From assembly GCA_016713535.1 (NCBI GenBank), contig JADJOY010000029.1, positions 86,511 to 150,510 of the forward strand: a stretch of 64,000 bases of DNA, given 5' to 3'. This document shows positions 46,186-55,764 of the stretch, one piece after another. Below the pieces are notes generated by a model. It was not told where the DNA came from and made no database searches. It saw only the letters and a program-made list of their open reading frames with translations. Numbering within the stretch: the stretch's first letter is position 1; every line of letters starts with the position of its first letter. Origin of the DNA: JADJOY01 sp016713535 [NCBI: Deltaproteobacteria bacterium] (GTDB taxonomy: Bacteria > JADJOY01). The translations under genes and the position numbers were made by a program.

Positions 46186-48804
46186 TCAGCAGCAGCCGCT
46201 GGTGCACGCAGCCACCGAGACCGTGACGTAGTCGGTGCTGGTGACGCCGTTGGCGGTGCTGGTGAGCTTCACCGAGGTGACCCCCTTCGGCAGCAGCACG
46301 GATGGATTGCTTCCGCTCGCGCTGCCGCCCGCGAAGCTCCAGGTGTGGGTCACGGCGGCGCCCGCGGGCGCGCTGGTCTTCGAGGCGTCGAGCGTCACGT
46401 AGGCACCCGACGAGGAGGTGGCCACGGCGCACGCGTCGGCGCCCGCGTCGGCGACGACGGTGCCGAGGTAGTCGGTCACCGGCAGCGTCACGCCGGACAT
46501 CGGGTTCTTCCACACGTGGAGGAGCGGCTGCGCCGAGCGCGTGTAGCTGGGATCGGCGAACGCCGCGTCGGTCGTGTAGACGTGCGCCGGCAGCCCGGCG
46601 GCGGTGGTCACGTATTCCCAGAGCGGCAGGGTGTCCGCGGGTGGGCTGGCGGCGTCACCGGGGAGCGCCCAGAAGGCCGGCTCGGTCTGGGGTGCGCCGC
46701 CCGCGAGGAGCGCCCGCGCCCGGCACGCCGCGTCCGACCACCACACCGGCACCAGGCCCGCGGCGGCGCGGTCGCGGGCGAAGAACGCCGCGGCGCGGTT
46801 CGCGCTGCCTGCGCGCAGACCGCTCTTGGTGACGAAGCCGCCCGGGTAGGTCGTGGCGCCGGCGGCGATCCCCAGGTCGTAGACCGGTACCGGCAGCACC
46901 AGGCGCTCGTCGCCGAGGTCGAGGCGCATCATCTCGTTGTTGTACTCGTAGCGCGGGGTCTCGATCTGGCCGCTCGTGAAGAGCGTGGTGTAGGTGCCCT
47001 CGAAGTAGATGAGCTGGCCGCCTTGCTGGTCGAGGAAGGCGTGGTGGTTGGGGTTGTAGAAGCTGTAGTTGTCCTGAGTGGCGACCTTGCGCGCGTAGAC
47101 CCATGGGCCCATTGGCGTGTCGCCCTCGGCGAACCAGGTCTCGCCGATCAGCGACGTGCTGCCGAAGCCCTGGGTGAACACCTGCACGAAGCGCTTGCGG
47201 TACTCGTTCCACTCGGTGTGGGCGCCGTGAGCGAGCGGCGCCTCGAGGGTCTCCGGGTCGAGGTAGTGGCCGTAGAGCGTCTCCTCCGGGGCCACGCCCG
47301 TCGACGTGCTCGAATCGCCCGAGATCGGCGGCGTGCCGGTCTTCCACGAATAGACCAGCCGGCCGTTGCCGTCGCGGACGAGCTGGCTCCAGCTGCCCTG
47401 GGCGAGCGCGGTGAACGCCTGGTACGTGGCGGGGTTCACGATCGACGCCGCGTTGGCCGGCACACGGACCGGCGCGTCGTGGGGGACGCCGAGCCCCGAC
47501 ATGTAGCGCGGCTCGAAGTGCACGTACTGGCTGCCGCCCGGATAGCTCCACTTGAACGCGTGGCCTTCGGCCTTCACGGTCTCGTTGCCGGTCAGCACCA
47601 CCGGCTGATCGAACACGCGCGTGGCGTCGTTGAAGCGCGCCCAGCCGACCTGCTGCGGTGTCGAGAGCCCGGGGACCAGCGAATACTGGGCGAACAGGCG
47701 CTCGACGCCGCCCGCGTCCGGCACCGCGATCAGCGAGCTCACCCACGCCGCGAGGAAGCCCGAGTAGCCGGGTGGGTTGGGGATGGTCGAGCTCGGCAGC
47801 ATCTCGGCGGCCGAGCCGTCGGCGCGGGTGAAGTAGACGTGGTTCACGCCCAGGCTCGGGTCGAGCCCGCCCTGGCCGGGCAACAGCGACGTGGCGGCGG
47901 AGGTCTTGAAGTTGCCGAGCGGGTAGCCGGGGAAGTTCGTGTCTCCCCACACCCAGAAGACCTTGCCCTGGTAGAGCGTGCTCAGGACCGAGTCCGAGCC
48001 GAGCACCTTGGCGTTGAGCAGCGGCAGCGCGGTGGGCGCGGTGAGGCCGAGCAGGTCGGTCTCGCGGTACACGCCGCCACCGGTCTGCCGGTAGAGACGC
48101 TCGGCGACGTTGGTGCGGGTGAGGGCGACCTGGCCGGCGCCGCCCGGTGTGGTGGTGGAGGTCGCGAACGTGGAGGCATAGCCGAAGCTCGCCACCTCGA
48201 AGGTCACCGAGCGGCTCATGAGCTGCGGGTCGTAGAAGGCGAGGTAGCCGTTCGAGTCGGTCTGCTCGGTGCGGCGCGGCGAGCTGACCTGGACCAGCGG
48301 CACGCCGCGCCCCGTCGCGGCGTCGACGACGCGCAGCTTGAAGCGCTGGCTCGCGCTCGGGACCGGCGCCGTGAGGAGCGTGGTCTCGTCGGTGCCGGGT
48401 GAGCAGGTGCCGGGCGACTGGCCGACCACCGGGCTCATCGAGACCGTCGCGCTGCCGCCCTCGGTGGTGGTGTACGCCTTGCCCGAGAAGCCGAAGCCGT
48501 CGGGGTCCGGGAAGCTCGTGCCCTTGTAGCCCTGGCGCGAGATGTAGAACCACACGCTCTGGCCCATGAGCCCGGGCTCGTAGAACGCGGCGTTGCCGTT
48601 GGCGTCGGTGACGAGCTCGACCCCATGGACGGTGCGCAGGTGGACGCACCCGAGCGGCGCGCTGGTGGTGGCGTCGCGGGCGTTGAACGCGAACCACGCG
48701 TGCGCGGCGTGGACCGGCGCGGGTGCCGCGGCGCCGCCTGCGAGTGCGGCGAGCGCCACGAGCGCCGCGCGCACGAACTTCTCCCGTCCCTTCGCGATCC
48801 CCAT
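46186..48804 (-). CDS. Large secreted propeller protein (DUF4185-like) with PKD-like end
   Basis: An 872-residue exported protein. Signal peptide residues 1-33; two carboxypeptidase-regulatory-like sandwich domains (AFNARDATTSAPLGCVHLRTV and LRVVDAATGRGVPLVQVSSP) at about 35-210; a five-bladed propeller of the DUF4185/GH43-like sort at 240-620 (VFWVWGDTNFPGYPLGNF, WNEYRKRFVQVFTQGFG, GDTPMGPWVYARKVATQDNY, AFLDQQGGQLIYFEGTYTT); and a PKD-like domain at about 760-860 (TLDASKTSAPAGAAVTHTWSF). It ends CTSGCC. A surface or outer-membrane-vesicle role is likely; enzymatic activity cannot be told. RBS GGGGGA is directly ahead of the ATG. Confidence 0.78.
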   Translation of the reverse strand: MGIAKGREKFVRAALVALAALAGGAAAPAPVHAAHAWFAFNARDATTSAPLGCVHLRTVHGVELVTDANGNAAFYEPGLMGQSVWFYISRQGYKGTSFPDPDGFGFSGKAYTTTEGGSATVSMSPVVGQSPGTCSPGTDETTLLTAPVPSASQRFKLRVVDAATGRGVPLVQVSSPRRTEQTDSNGYLAFYDPQLMSRSVTFEVASFGYASTFATSTTTPGGAGQVALTRTNVAERLYRQTGGGVYRETDLLGLTAPTALPLLNAKVLGSDSVLSTLYQGKVFWVWGDTNFPGYPLGNFKTSAATSLLPGQGGLDPSLGVNHVYFTRADGSAAEMLPSSTIPNPPGYSGFLAAWVSSLIAVPDAGGVERLFAQYSLVPGLSTPQQVGWARFNDATRVFDQPVVLTGNETVKAEGHAFKWSYPGGSQYVHFEPRYMSGLGVPHDAPVRVPANAASIVNPATYQAFTALAQGSWSQLVRDGNGRLVYSWKTGTPPISGDSSTSTGVAPEETLYGHYLDPETLEAPLAHGAHTEWNEYRKRFVQVFTQGFGSTSLIGETWFAEGDTPMGPWVYARKVATQDNYSFYNPNHHAFLDQQGGQLIYFEGTYTTLFTSGQIETPRYEYNNEMMRLDLGDERLVLPVPVYDLGIAAGATTYPGGFVTKSGLRAGSANRAAAFFARDRAAAGLVPVWWSDAACRARALLAGGAPQTEPAFWALPGDAASPPADTLPLWEYVTTAAGLPAHVYTTDAAFADPSYTRSAQPLLHVWKNPMSGVTLPVTDYLGTVVADAGADACAVATSSSGAYVTLDASKTSAPAGAAVTHTWSFAGGSASGSNPSVLLPKGVTSVKLTSTANGVTSTDYVTVSVAACTSGCC

Positions 48805-48904
48805 GTTCCCCCTCCCCCGGCGCCGTCGTGAGGGCTTCACCTCGGTGTGTGGACGGCGCCAACCGTGCGCTGAGCAATTTCGGCGCCGCGTGGGCCACCG
48901 CGGC

Positions 48905-49003
48905 GAACCGCGCGGTTCACGGCGAACCGACGGAAGATCGCCTGGTCCGCCGATGGGCGCGGTGCCAACCACCGTTGGCACGTGCCCGCCAACCGCGCTT
49001 GGC
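48905..49003. promoter_or_regulatory. Operator-like palindromes between divergent genes
   Basis: Three short palindromes lie between the divergent starts at 48804 (-) and 49064 (+): GAACC-GCGC-GGTTC at 48905-48918, GTGCCAAC-CACC-GTTGGCAC at 48962-48981 and GCCAA-CCGCGC-TTGGC at 48988-49003. The last two share GCCAA/TTGGC half sites and are centred 24 bases apart, as tandem sites for a dimeric regulator would be. Confidence 0.5.
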
Positions 49004-49063
49004 ACGCGGCCCACGGGCGCAGGGGTTTCTCACCCGCGGCGCCGGGCATAACCTCACGCTCTC

Positions 49064-50812
49064 ATGAGTCACCCCGACGTCCTCGACGTGAGCGTGGTGG
49101 TGCCGACGCGCGATCGGCCCGAGCGCGTCGCCACGCTGGTGGCGAGGCTCGCGGGGGTGCGGACTGAGCGCTTGCGCGCCGAGCTGATCGTGGTCGACGA
49201 CGGCTCGCGCACGCCGGTCGCGAGCGCGCTCGCCGGCGCGCGCGTGTTCGGCGAGCCGGTGGTGGTGTTGCGGCAGGGTCGGCATGGGCCGGCGCGCGCG
49301 CGCAACCTGGGCGCGAGCCACGCCCGCGGCGAGCTCCTGCTCTTCTTCGCCGACGACCTCGAGCCGAGCGCGGCCTGGCTCGACGAGCACGTCCGCGCGC
49401 ACCGCGAGCCCGGTGCCGCGCCGTGGGCGATCGTGGGTCGGATCGATCCGCCGCCCGGCGGCGGCGACACTCCGTTCGATCGCTTCACCTGGCGCGCGGG
49501 TGTCCACTTCGACTTCGCGGGCGCGGCGCGCGAGCTCGAGTCCCAAGGCAGCGTGTCCTTCGCGCGCTATTCGTCGAACCTGTCGGTGCCGCGTGCGGCG
49601 TTCGACGCGGCGGGCGGCTTCGACGAGCTCTTCCCGGGTGCCGCGTGGGAGGACGTCGAGCTCGGCTATCGCCTCCGCGAGCGCGGAGTGAGGCTCGGTT
49701 ACCGTCCCGCCGCCGCGGTGCGCGCGCTGCCGGGCGCGGGGCGTTCGCTCGGCGAGTACCTGCGCTGGCGCGAGACGGCGCTGCCCTCGGCGCAGCGCGC
49801 GATCCGCCTCGCGCCGCCCCTCGCGGAGCGGGTGGCGCGGCGCGAGCCGCCGCGCTGGCGGGGCGCGCGCGCGCGCTGGCTCGGCGCAGCGATCGGTGCC
49901 CTCGACCGCCTCGATCGGCTCGGCGTGCCGCTGCCACCCGCGCTCTACCGGCGGCTGCTCGGCCACTTCGCACCGCTCGCCGAGGCGCCCGACGGCGCCG
50001 AGACGCCGGTGCGCGCGGGCCGCATCGTCCGCGATCCCACCACCGGCGCGGTGCGCTTCGACGCGCGCGGCTCGGACTCGGTGATCGCCGGCGAGCTCCT
50101 CCTCGAGGCGCTCCATCCGTTCCGCCAGCGCCTGGCCGGGCGGCTGCTCGACCTCGGCTGTGGCGACGGGCCGCTGCGCGCGCCGCTCCAGCTCGCGAGC
50201 GAGGGCTACCTGGGCGTCGATCGCTCGCCGCGCGCAGTGCCGCCAGCGTGCGCGCCGACGCGGCGGCGCTGCCGTTCGGCGCGGGCTCGTTCGACGCGGT
50301 GATCGTCGCCGAGGTCCTCGAGCACGTGCGGGCTCCGGACGCGGTGCTGCGCGAGGTCCACCGTGGCGTCGCCGGGTGCCGCGGTGCTGGTGACGGCGCC
50401 GTTTTTCTACAAGGTCCACGACGCACCCGAGGATCGCTGGCGCTTCACCGAGGACGGGCTGCGCTTCTTGGTGCGCGACGCCGGCTTCGCGATCGAGCAG
50501 ATCCGCGCGGTGGGCGGCGCGGGCGCGGTGGTGGCGGATCTCGTGGCGCGAAACGTCGTGACGCTGCCGGGTGTGGCGCTGATGGCGCTCGGGCGTCGCC
50601 TGCGGGTGCGCGCGATCGAGCGGTTCGGTGGCGCGCTCGCCCACTGGTCCTCGGTGGGCTTCCAGCGCGCGTTCCTCGCCGCGCGTCGCGGCGTGCTCGC
50701 CCTCGCGACCCGCCACGGCGAGACGTGGTGGCTGACGCGCTTCCTGTGGGACCGAGGCTCGCGGATGGCGAAGGGCTACGTGTTCTTCGTCCGGAAGCCC
50801 GCGGCGCGGTGA
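49064..50812 (+). CDS. Glycosyltransferase 2-methyltransferase fusion (two frameshifts)
   Basis: Residues 1-320 are a GT-A family 2 enzyme: VVVPTRDRPERVATLV, VVDDGSR, GPARARNLGAS, FADDLEP (DxD as DD) and GAAWEDVELGYRL. From about residue 350 comes a SAM-dependent methyltransferase: RLLDLGCGDGPLRAPLQLAS, then FDAVIVAEVLEHV in a shifted frame and VLVTAPFFYKVHDAPEDRWRFT back in the first frame. A base is missing near 50241 and one is extra near 50365; total length is still a multiple of three (582 residues). The product would glycosylate and methylate one glycan. The TGATG overlap couples the next gene. Confidence 0.82.
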
Positions 50813-52022
50813 TGCGCACGATCGCGAGCCTGCTGCTTCACCGCCCGCGCCCGCGGTCCGCCGCCGCGAACCCGTGGCCGGCGCCGATCCTGCTGCTCGC
50901 CTACACCTCGCAGCTCGGCGGCGCCGAGAGGAGCCTGCTGGAAGCGACGGCGCGCCTCGATCGGCGGCTCTTTACGCCGATCCTGGCCGTGCCGAACGAG
51001 GGTCCGCTCGCGGTGGCGGCACGCGAGCGCGGCATCGAGTTGTTCCTCGACGGCACGCCGCACCTCGAGCGGCTCGGGCCGGTGGCCTGGCTCGGCGTGG
51101 TCGATCGCCTCGCTGCGCTGGTGATGGAGCGCGGCGTGCGGCTCATCCACGCCGGAACGGTGTGGCGGCTCACCCGCGCCGCGGCGGTGGCGGTGCTCAC
51201 GCGGGTGCCCGCGATCGGCCACGTCCGCGACGAGGACCTGCGGCTCTTCCGCAGCCTGCGGTTCCGTCTCGCGGCGAGCCGCATGCAGCGGCTGATCGCG
51301 ATCTCGGCGTCGGTGATGCACGAGCTGGTGGCGGCCGGCCAGCACCCGCTGCGCGTGCCGGTGCTGTGGAACGGCCTCGACCCCGAGCCGTACGAACGCG
51401 CCAGCGGCGGCGCGGCGCTGCGCGCCGAGTGGGGAGTCGCGCCCGAAGCGCCGCTGGTGGGCGTGGTGGGCAACGTCGAGCCGCGCAAGGGACAGGTCGA
51501 CTTCGTGCTCGCCGCGGCGCACGTGGCGCTGGCGCGGCCGGACGCGCGCTTCGTCATCGTCGGCAGCGACCTCCACGGCGTGTGGCGTGAGTACGGCGAC
51601 GAGCTCGCGCGCGCGATCGCCGAGCGCGGCCTCGGCGAGCGGATCGTGCTGGCGGCCGCTGCGAGAACGTGCCCGACGTGATGGCGGCGCTCGACGTGGT
51701 GGTGGTGCCGTCCCACCGCGAGCCGTTCGGGCGCGTGGTGCTCGAGGCGATGGCGGCCGCGAAGCCGGTGGTCGCGTACGGCGTGGGCGGGATCCCCGAG
51801 ATCGTCCGGCCCGGGGTCACGGGAGTGCTGTGCGAGCCCGGCGATCCGTACGACCTGGCCTGCGAGGTGATCGGTCTGCTCGGCGACCCGGCGCGCGCCG
51901 CAAGCTGGGGCGCGGCGGGGCGCGCGCGGGTGAAGGAGCGCTTCGGGCTCGATCGGCACGTGTCCGACCTCGACATCATCTACCGCGGCATCCTCGGCAG
52001 CGCGCTCACCTCGCGAGGGTGA
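50812..52022 (+). CDS. Glycosyltransferase family 4 (one frameshift)
   Basis: A 403-residue GT-B enzyme after restoring one G at about 51656 (GCG-GGC-CGC-TGC). N-terminal AYTSQLGGAERSLLEA, then GHVRDEDLRLF, VGVVGNVEPRKGQVDFVLAA and, after the break, CENVPDVMAALDVVVVPSHREPFGRVVLEAMAAAKPVVAY with VGGIPEIV and GVTGVLCEPGD. All parts lacking in the 32188 protein are present here. Together with the upstream fusion it forms a two-gene glycan unit. Confidence 0.85.
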
Positions 52023-52080
52023 GGCGCGGGCCGTGGGCCCGGGCGGCGCGAGGGAGCCGCTTCGTCGGCGCCGCCGGGGG

Positions 52081-52490
52081 CGACCTGACGGTCGCCCCTA
52101 CACAGCCACGGGACAGCCGGATGGCAGGGACGGCCCGGCGATCCCTCCTCATGCCGGCACCATGTACCGTCGGTGGAGGGCGAGCGTGAGCTCGCCCGAT
52201 GTCACGCTCGGCAATCGGCGTCCCGGGCGCAGTCGCGGACGATCGCCGCTGGAGGGCGCCGCTCCGTCGGCGCCGCAGCGGGCGACCTGAGGGTCGGCCC
52301 TACACAGCCACGGGACAGCCGGATGGCAGGGACGGCCCGGCGATCCCCTCCACGCCGGCACCATGTACCGTCGATGGAGGGGCGAGCGTGAGCTCGCCCG
52401 ATGTCACGCTCGGCGATCGGCGTCGCGGACGCAGGCGCGGACGATCGCCGCTGGAGGGCGCCGCTCCGTCGGCGCCGCGGGCGTCACGCG
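52081..52490. repeat. Tandem repeat, period 202 bp, two copies
   Basis: Unit starts CGACCTGACGGTCGCCCCTAC at 52081 and again, slightly changed, at 52283. Each unit has four hairpins with different stems (GGGCGACC, a GGGACGGCCC block, GGCGAGC-GTGA-GCTCGCC, GGGCGCCGC...GGCGCC). The copies differ at scattered bases. The region lies between the GT4 stop and the pump gene, and the pump gene reads into it. Confidence 0.75.
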
Positions 52491-55400
52491 GGGACGAGCG
52501 CCGGTGCGGCGCGGCGGGGCCGCCGAGCTCGCGGCGCTTCCACAGGAAGTAGATCGCCGGGTAGACGAGCAGCTCGAGCAGGAAGCTCGTCACCAGCCCG
52601 CCCACCATCGGCGCGGCGACCCGCTTCATGAGATCGGCGCCGGTGCCGGTCGACCACAGGATCGGCAACAGGCCCATCATCGCGGCGAACACCGTCATGG
52701 CCTTGGGGCGCACGCGCTTCACGGCGCCGTGGATGATCGCCTCGACGAGCTCGCCCTCGTTCCTGAGCCGTCCCGCCTTGCGGGCCTCCTCGTGGGAGAG
52801 GTCGAGGAAGAGCAGCATGAAGACGCCGGTCTCGGCGTCGAGGCCCATGAGCGCGATCAGCCCCACCCACACCGCGATCGACACGTTGTAGTCGAGCGCC
52901 CACAAGAGCCACACCGCGCCGATCGCCGAGAACGGCACCGCGAGCATCACCAGCGAGGCTTTGAAGGCGCTCTTGGTGTTCATGTAGAGCAGCGTGAAGA
53001 TGAGCACCAGCGTGAGCGGGATGACCAGCTTCAGTCGCTCCTTCACGCGCAGCATGTTCTCGTACTGGCCGCTCCAGCTCAGCGAGTAGCCGGTGGGCAT
53101 CGGACGCCGCGGCGACCGCCTTCTTGGGCGCTCGACGTAGTGCCCGACGTCGATCTTCGAGGTGTCGAAGTCGACGTACACGTAGCCGGCGAGGAGGCCG
53201 TTCTCGTCGCGGATCATCGCCGGCCCCTGCGCCAGCACGACGTCGGCGATCTCCTCCATCGGGATCTGGCCCTGGCCGCTCGGCAGCGGCAGCAGCACGC
53301 GCTTCAGCGCCTCGAGGTCATCGCGGTAGTCGCGGGCGTAGCGCACGTTGATGCCGTAGCGCTCGCGGCCCTCGACGGTGACGCTCTGGTTGTCGCCGCC
53401 CACCGCGGTCATCACCATCAGGTTGGCGTCGTCGATGCTGAGCCCGTAGCGCGCGAGCTGCTCGCGCTTGAGCACGAAGTCGAGGAAGTAGCCGCCGGCG
53501 ACGCGCTCGGCGTAGGCGCTGCGAGTGCCGGGCACCCGCGCCACCACCGCCTCGACCTCGCGGGCCAGCCGCTCGATCGTCGGCAGATCGCTGCCCATGA
53601 TCTTGATGCCGACCGGGGTGCGGATGCCGGTCGAGAGCATGTCCAGGCCGCCCCTTGATCGGCATCGTCCAGGCGTTCGAGATCCCGGGCAGCTGCAGCG
53701 CCGGGTTCATCTCGTCCTCGAGCTCGTCCTGGCTGATGCGGTCGGGCCAGAACGGGCGCAGCGGCCCCTGAGCCACTCCGGCGCCCACTCGGAGTACCAC
53801 CGCGGCCGCTGGCGCCACTCGCTCTCCGGCTTCAGGAGATGGTGGTCTCCATCATCGTGAAGGGCGCCGGATCGGTCGAGGTGTTGGCGCGGCCGGCCTT
53901 GCCGAACACCCGCGCGACCTCGGGAAGGTCATCAGGATCTTGTCCTGGAGCTGCAGCGCCTTCTGCGCCTCGGCCACGGACATGCCCGGGCTCCACCGCC
54001 GAGGGCATGTAGAGGATCGAGCCCTCGCAGAGGGCGGCATGAACTCGGAGCCGAGCCGCAGGTAGACCGGCACGGTCGGGCGCACGATCAGCACGGCGGC
54101 CAAGATCGTGGCCTTGGCGTGCCGCACCACGAAGCGACACGGCCGCTCGTAGAGCCGATGCAGCAGTCGCGAGATCGGGTGCCCCTCCTCGGAGTGGTAC
54201 TGGCCCACGAAGAGCCGCGTCGCGATCGACGCCGCGAACCGCGGCCGGAAGCGTGAACGGCTCGATGCGCGCGAACATCATCCGCATCGCCGGATCGAGG
54301 GTGATCGCGAGGATCGCCGCGATCGCCATCGCCAGGTTTTTGGAGTAGGCGAGCGGGCGGAAGAGCCGCCCCTCCTGGTCGACCAGGGCGAAGATCGGGA
54401 GAAAAGCAACGGCGATCACCAGCAGCGAGAAGAAGACCGAAGGACCGACCTCCTGCAGCGCCGCGAGGCGCACCTGATGGAAGTCGCCCTTCTTCCCGCC
54501 GGCGATCCAGTGATGGATCTTGTTGTAGGCGTTCTCGACCTCGACGATGGCACCGTCCACCAGCACGCCGATCGAGATCGCGATCCCGGCCAGCGACATC
54601 AGGTTCGCGTTGAGCCCCATCGCGTTACATGGGGATGAACGCCAGCGCCACCGACACCGGGATGGTGACGATGGGGACGATCGACGAGGGGAAGTGCCAG
54701 AGGAACAGCAGGATGATCAGCGAGACGACGATGATCTCCTCGATCAGCTTGTCGCGACCGTCTCGATGGCCCGGTCGATGAGCTCCGAGCGGTCGTAGGT
54801 GGTCACCACCTCGACGCCCCCGGGCAGCGACGGCTCGAGTCTCCTCGAGCTTGGCCTTCACCCGCTCGATCACGCTCAGCGCGTTCTCGCCCTGGCGCAT
54901 CACGACGATGCCGCCGACCACGTCGCCCTGGCCGTCGAGGTCGGCGATGCCGCGCCGCATCTCGGGCCCGAGCGACACCGTGGCGACGTCCTTGATCGTC
55001 ACCGGCGTCCCGCCCTCGGCCTTGAGCACGAGGCTCTCGATGTCGGCGATGCTCTTCACGTAGCCGCGGCCGCGCACCATGTACTCGCGCCCCGAGAGCT
55101 CGACGAGCCGCCCGCCGACGTCGTTGTTGCCGCGCCGCACCGCCTGGATCACCGCGTCGAGCGGCAGCTTGTAGGCGGCGAGCTGGTTGGGGTTGACCGT
55201 GACCTGGTATTGGCGGACCTGGCCGCCGACGGTGGCGACCTCGGCGACGCCGGGCACGCTCTGCACCGCGTAGCGCAGGAACCAGTCCTGGTAGGAGCGC
55301 AGCTCGTCGAGCGAATGGCGGCCGCCGCGGTCGACGAGCGCGTACTGGAAGACCCAGCCCACGCTGGAGGCGTCCGGGCCCAGCTCGACCTTCACCTCGG

Positions 55401-55764
55401 GCGGGAGCTGCGCGGTGATCTTCGACAGGTACTCGAGCACCCGCGAGCGCGCCCAGTAGAGGTCGGTGCCGTCCTCGAAGATCACGTAGACGTAGCTGAA
55501 GCCGAAGTCCGAGAAGCCGCGGATGGCCTTGACCTTCGGCGCGCCGAGCAGCGACGTCGTGATCGGATACGTGACCTGATCCTCGATGATGTCCGGGCTG
55601 CGATCCCACCGCGAGTAGACGATGACCTGCGTGTCGGACATGTCCGGGAGCGCGTCGAGCGGGATCGTCCGCATCGACCACCACGCGAACGCGAGCGCGA
55701 CGACCGTCGCCGCGATGACCAGAAAGCTGTTCTCCGCCGAGAACCGGATGACGCGCTTGATCAC
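52300..55764 (-). CDS. cusA: Heavy-metal efflux RND pump, CusA-like (many frameshifts)
   Basis: Pieces in several frames rebuild an HME-RND pump: N-terminal [20 protein letters not shown], porter stretch [22 protein letters not shown] block [37 protein letters not shown](S)[30 protein letters not shown] and the end [14 protein letters not shown]. At least ten one-base indels occur, for instance near 54843, 54752, 54625, 54240, 54034, 53990, 53918, 53835, 53770 and 53655. After the natural end KRREL the frame runs on about 70 codons into the repeat at 52300-52490. Such pumps move Cu+/Ag+ or Zn/Co out by proton-motive force. GTG start overlaps the adaptor stop. Confidence 0.87.

Noticed and set aside
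46105-48402. Open frame of 765 codons on the plus strand
   Set aside because: It is the complement of the secreted propeller gene; composition is Arg/Gly/Ala/His-rich with no domain, and the minus-strand frame has signal peptide and domains.
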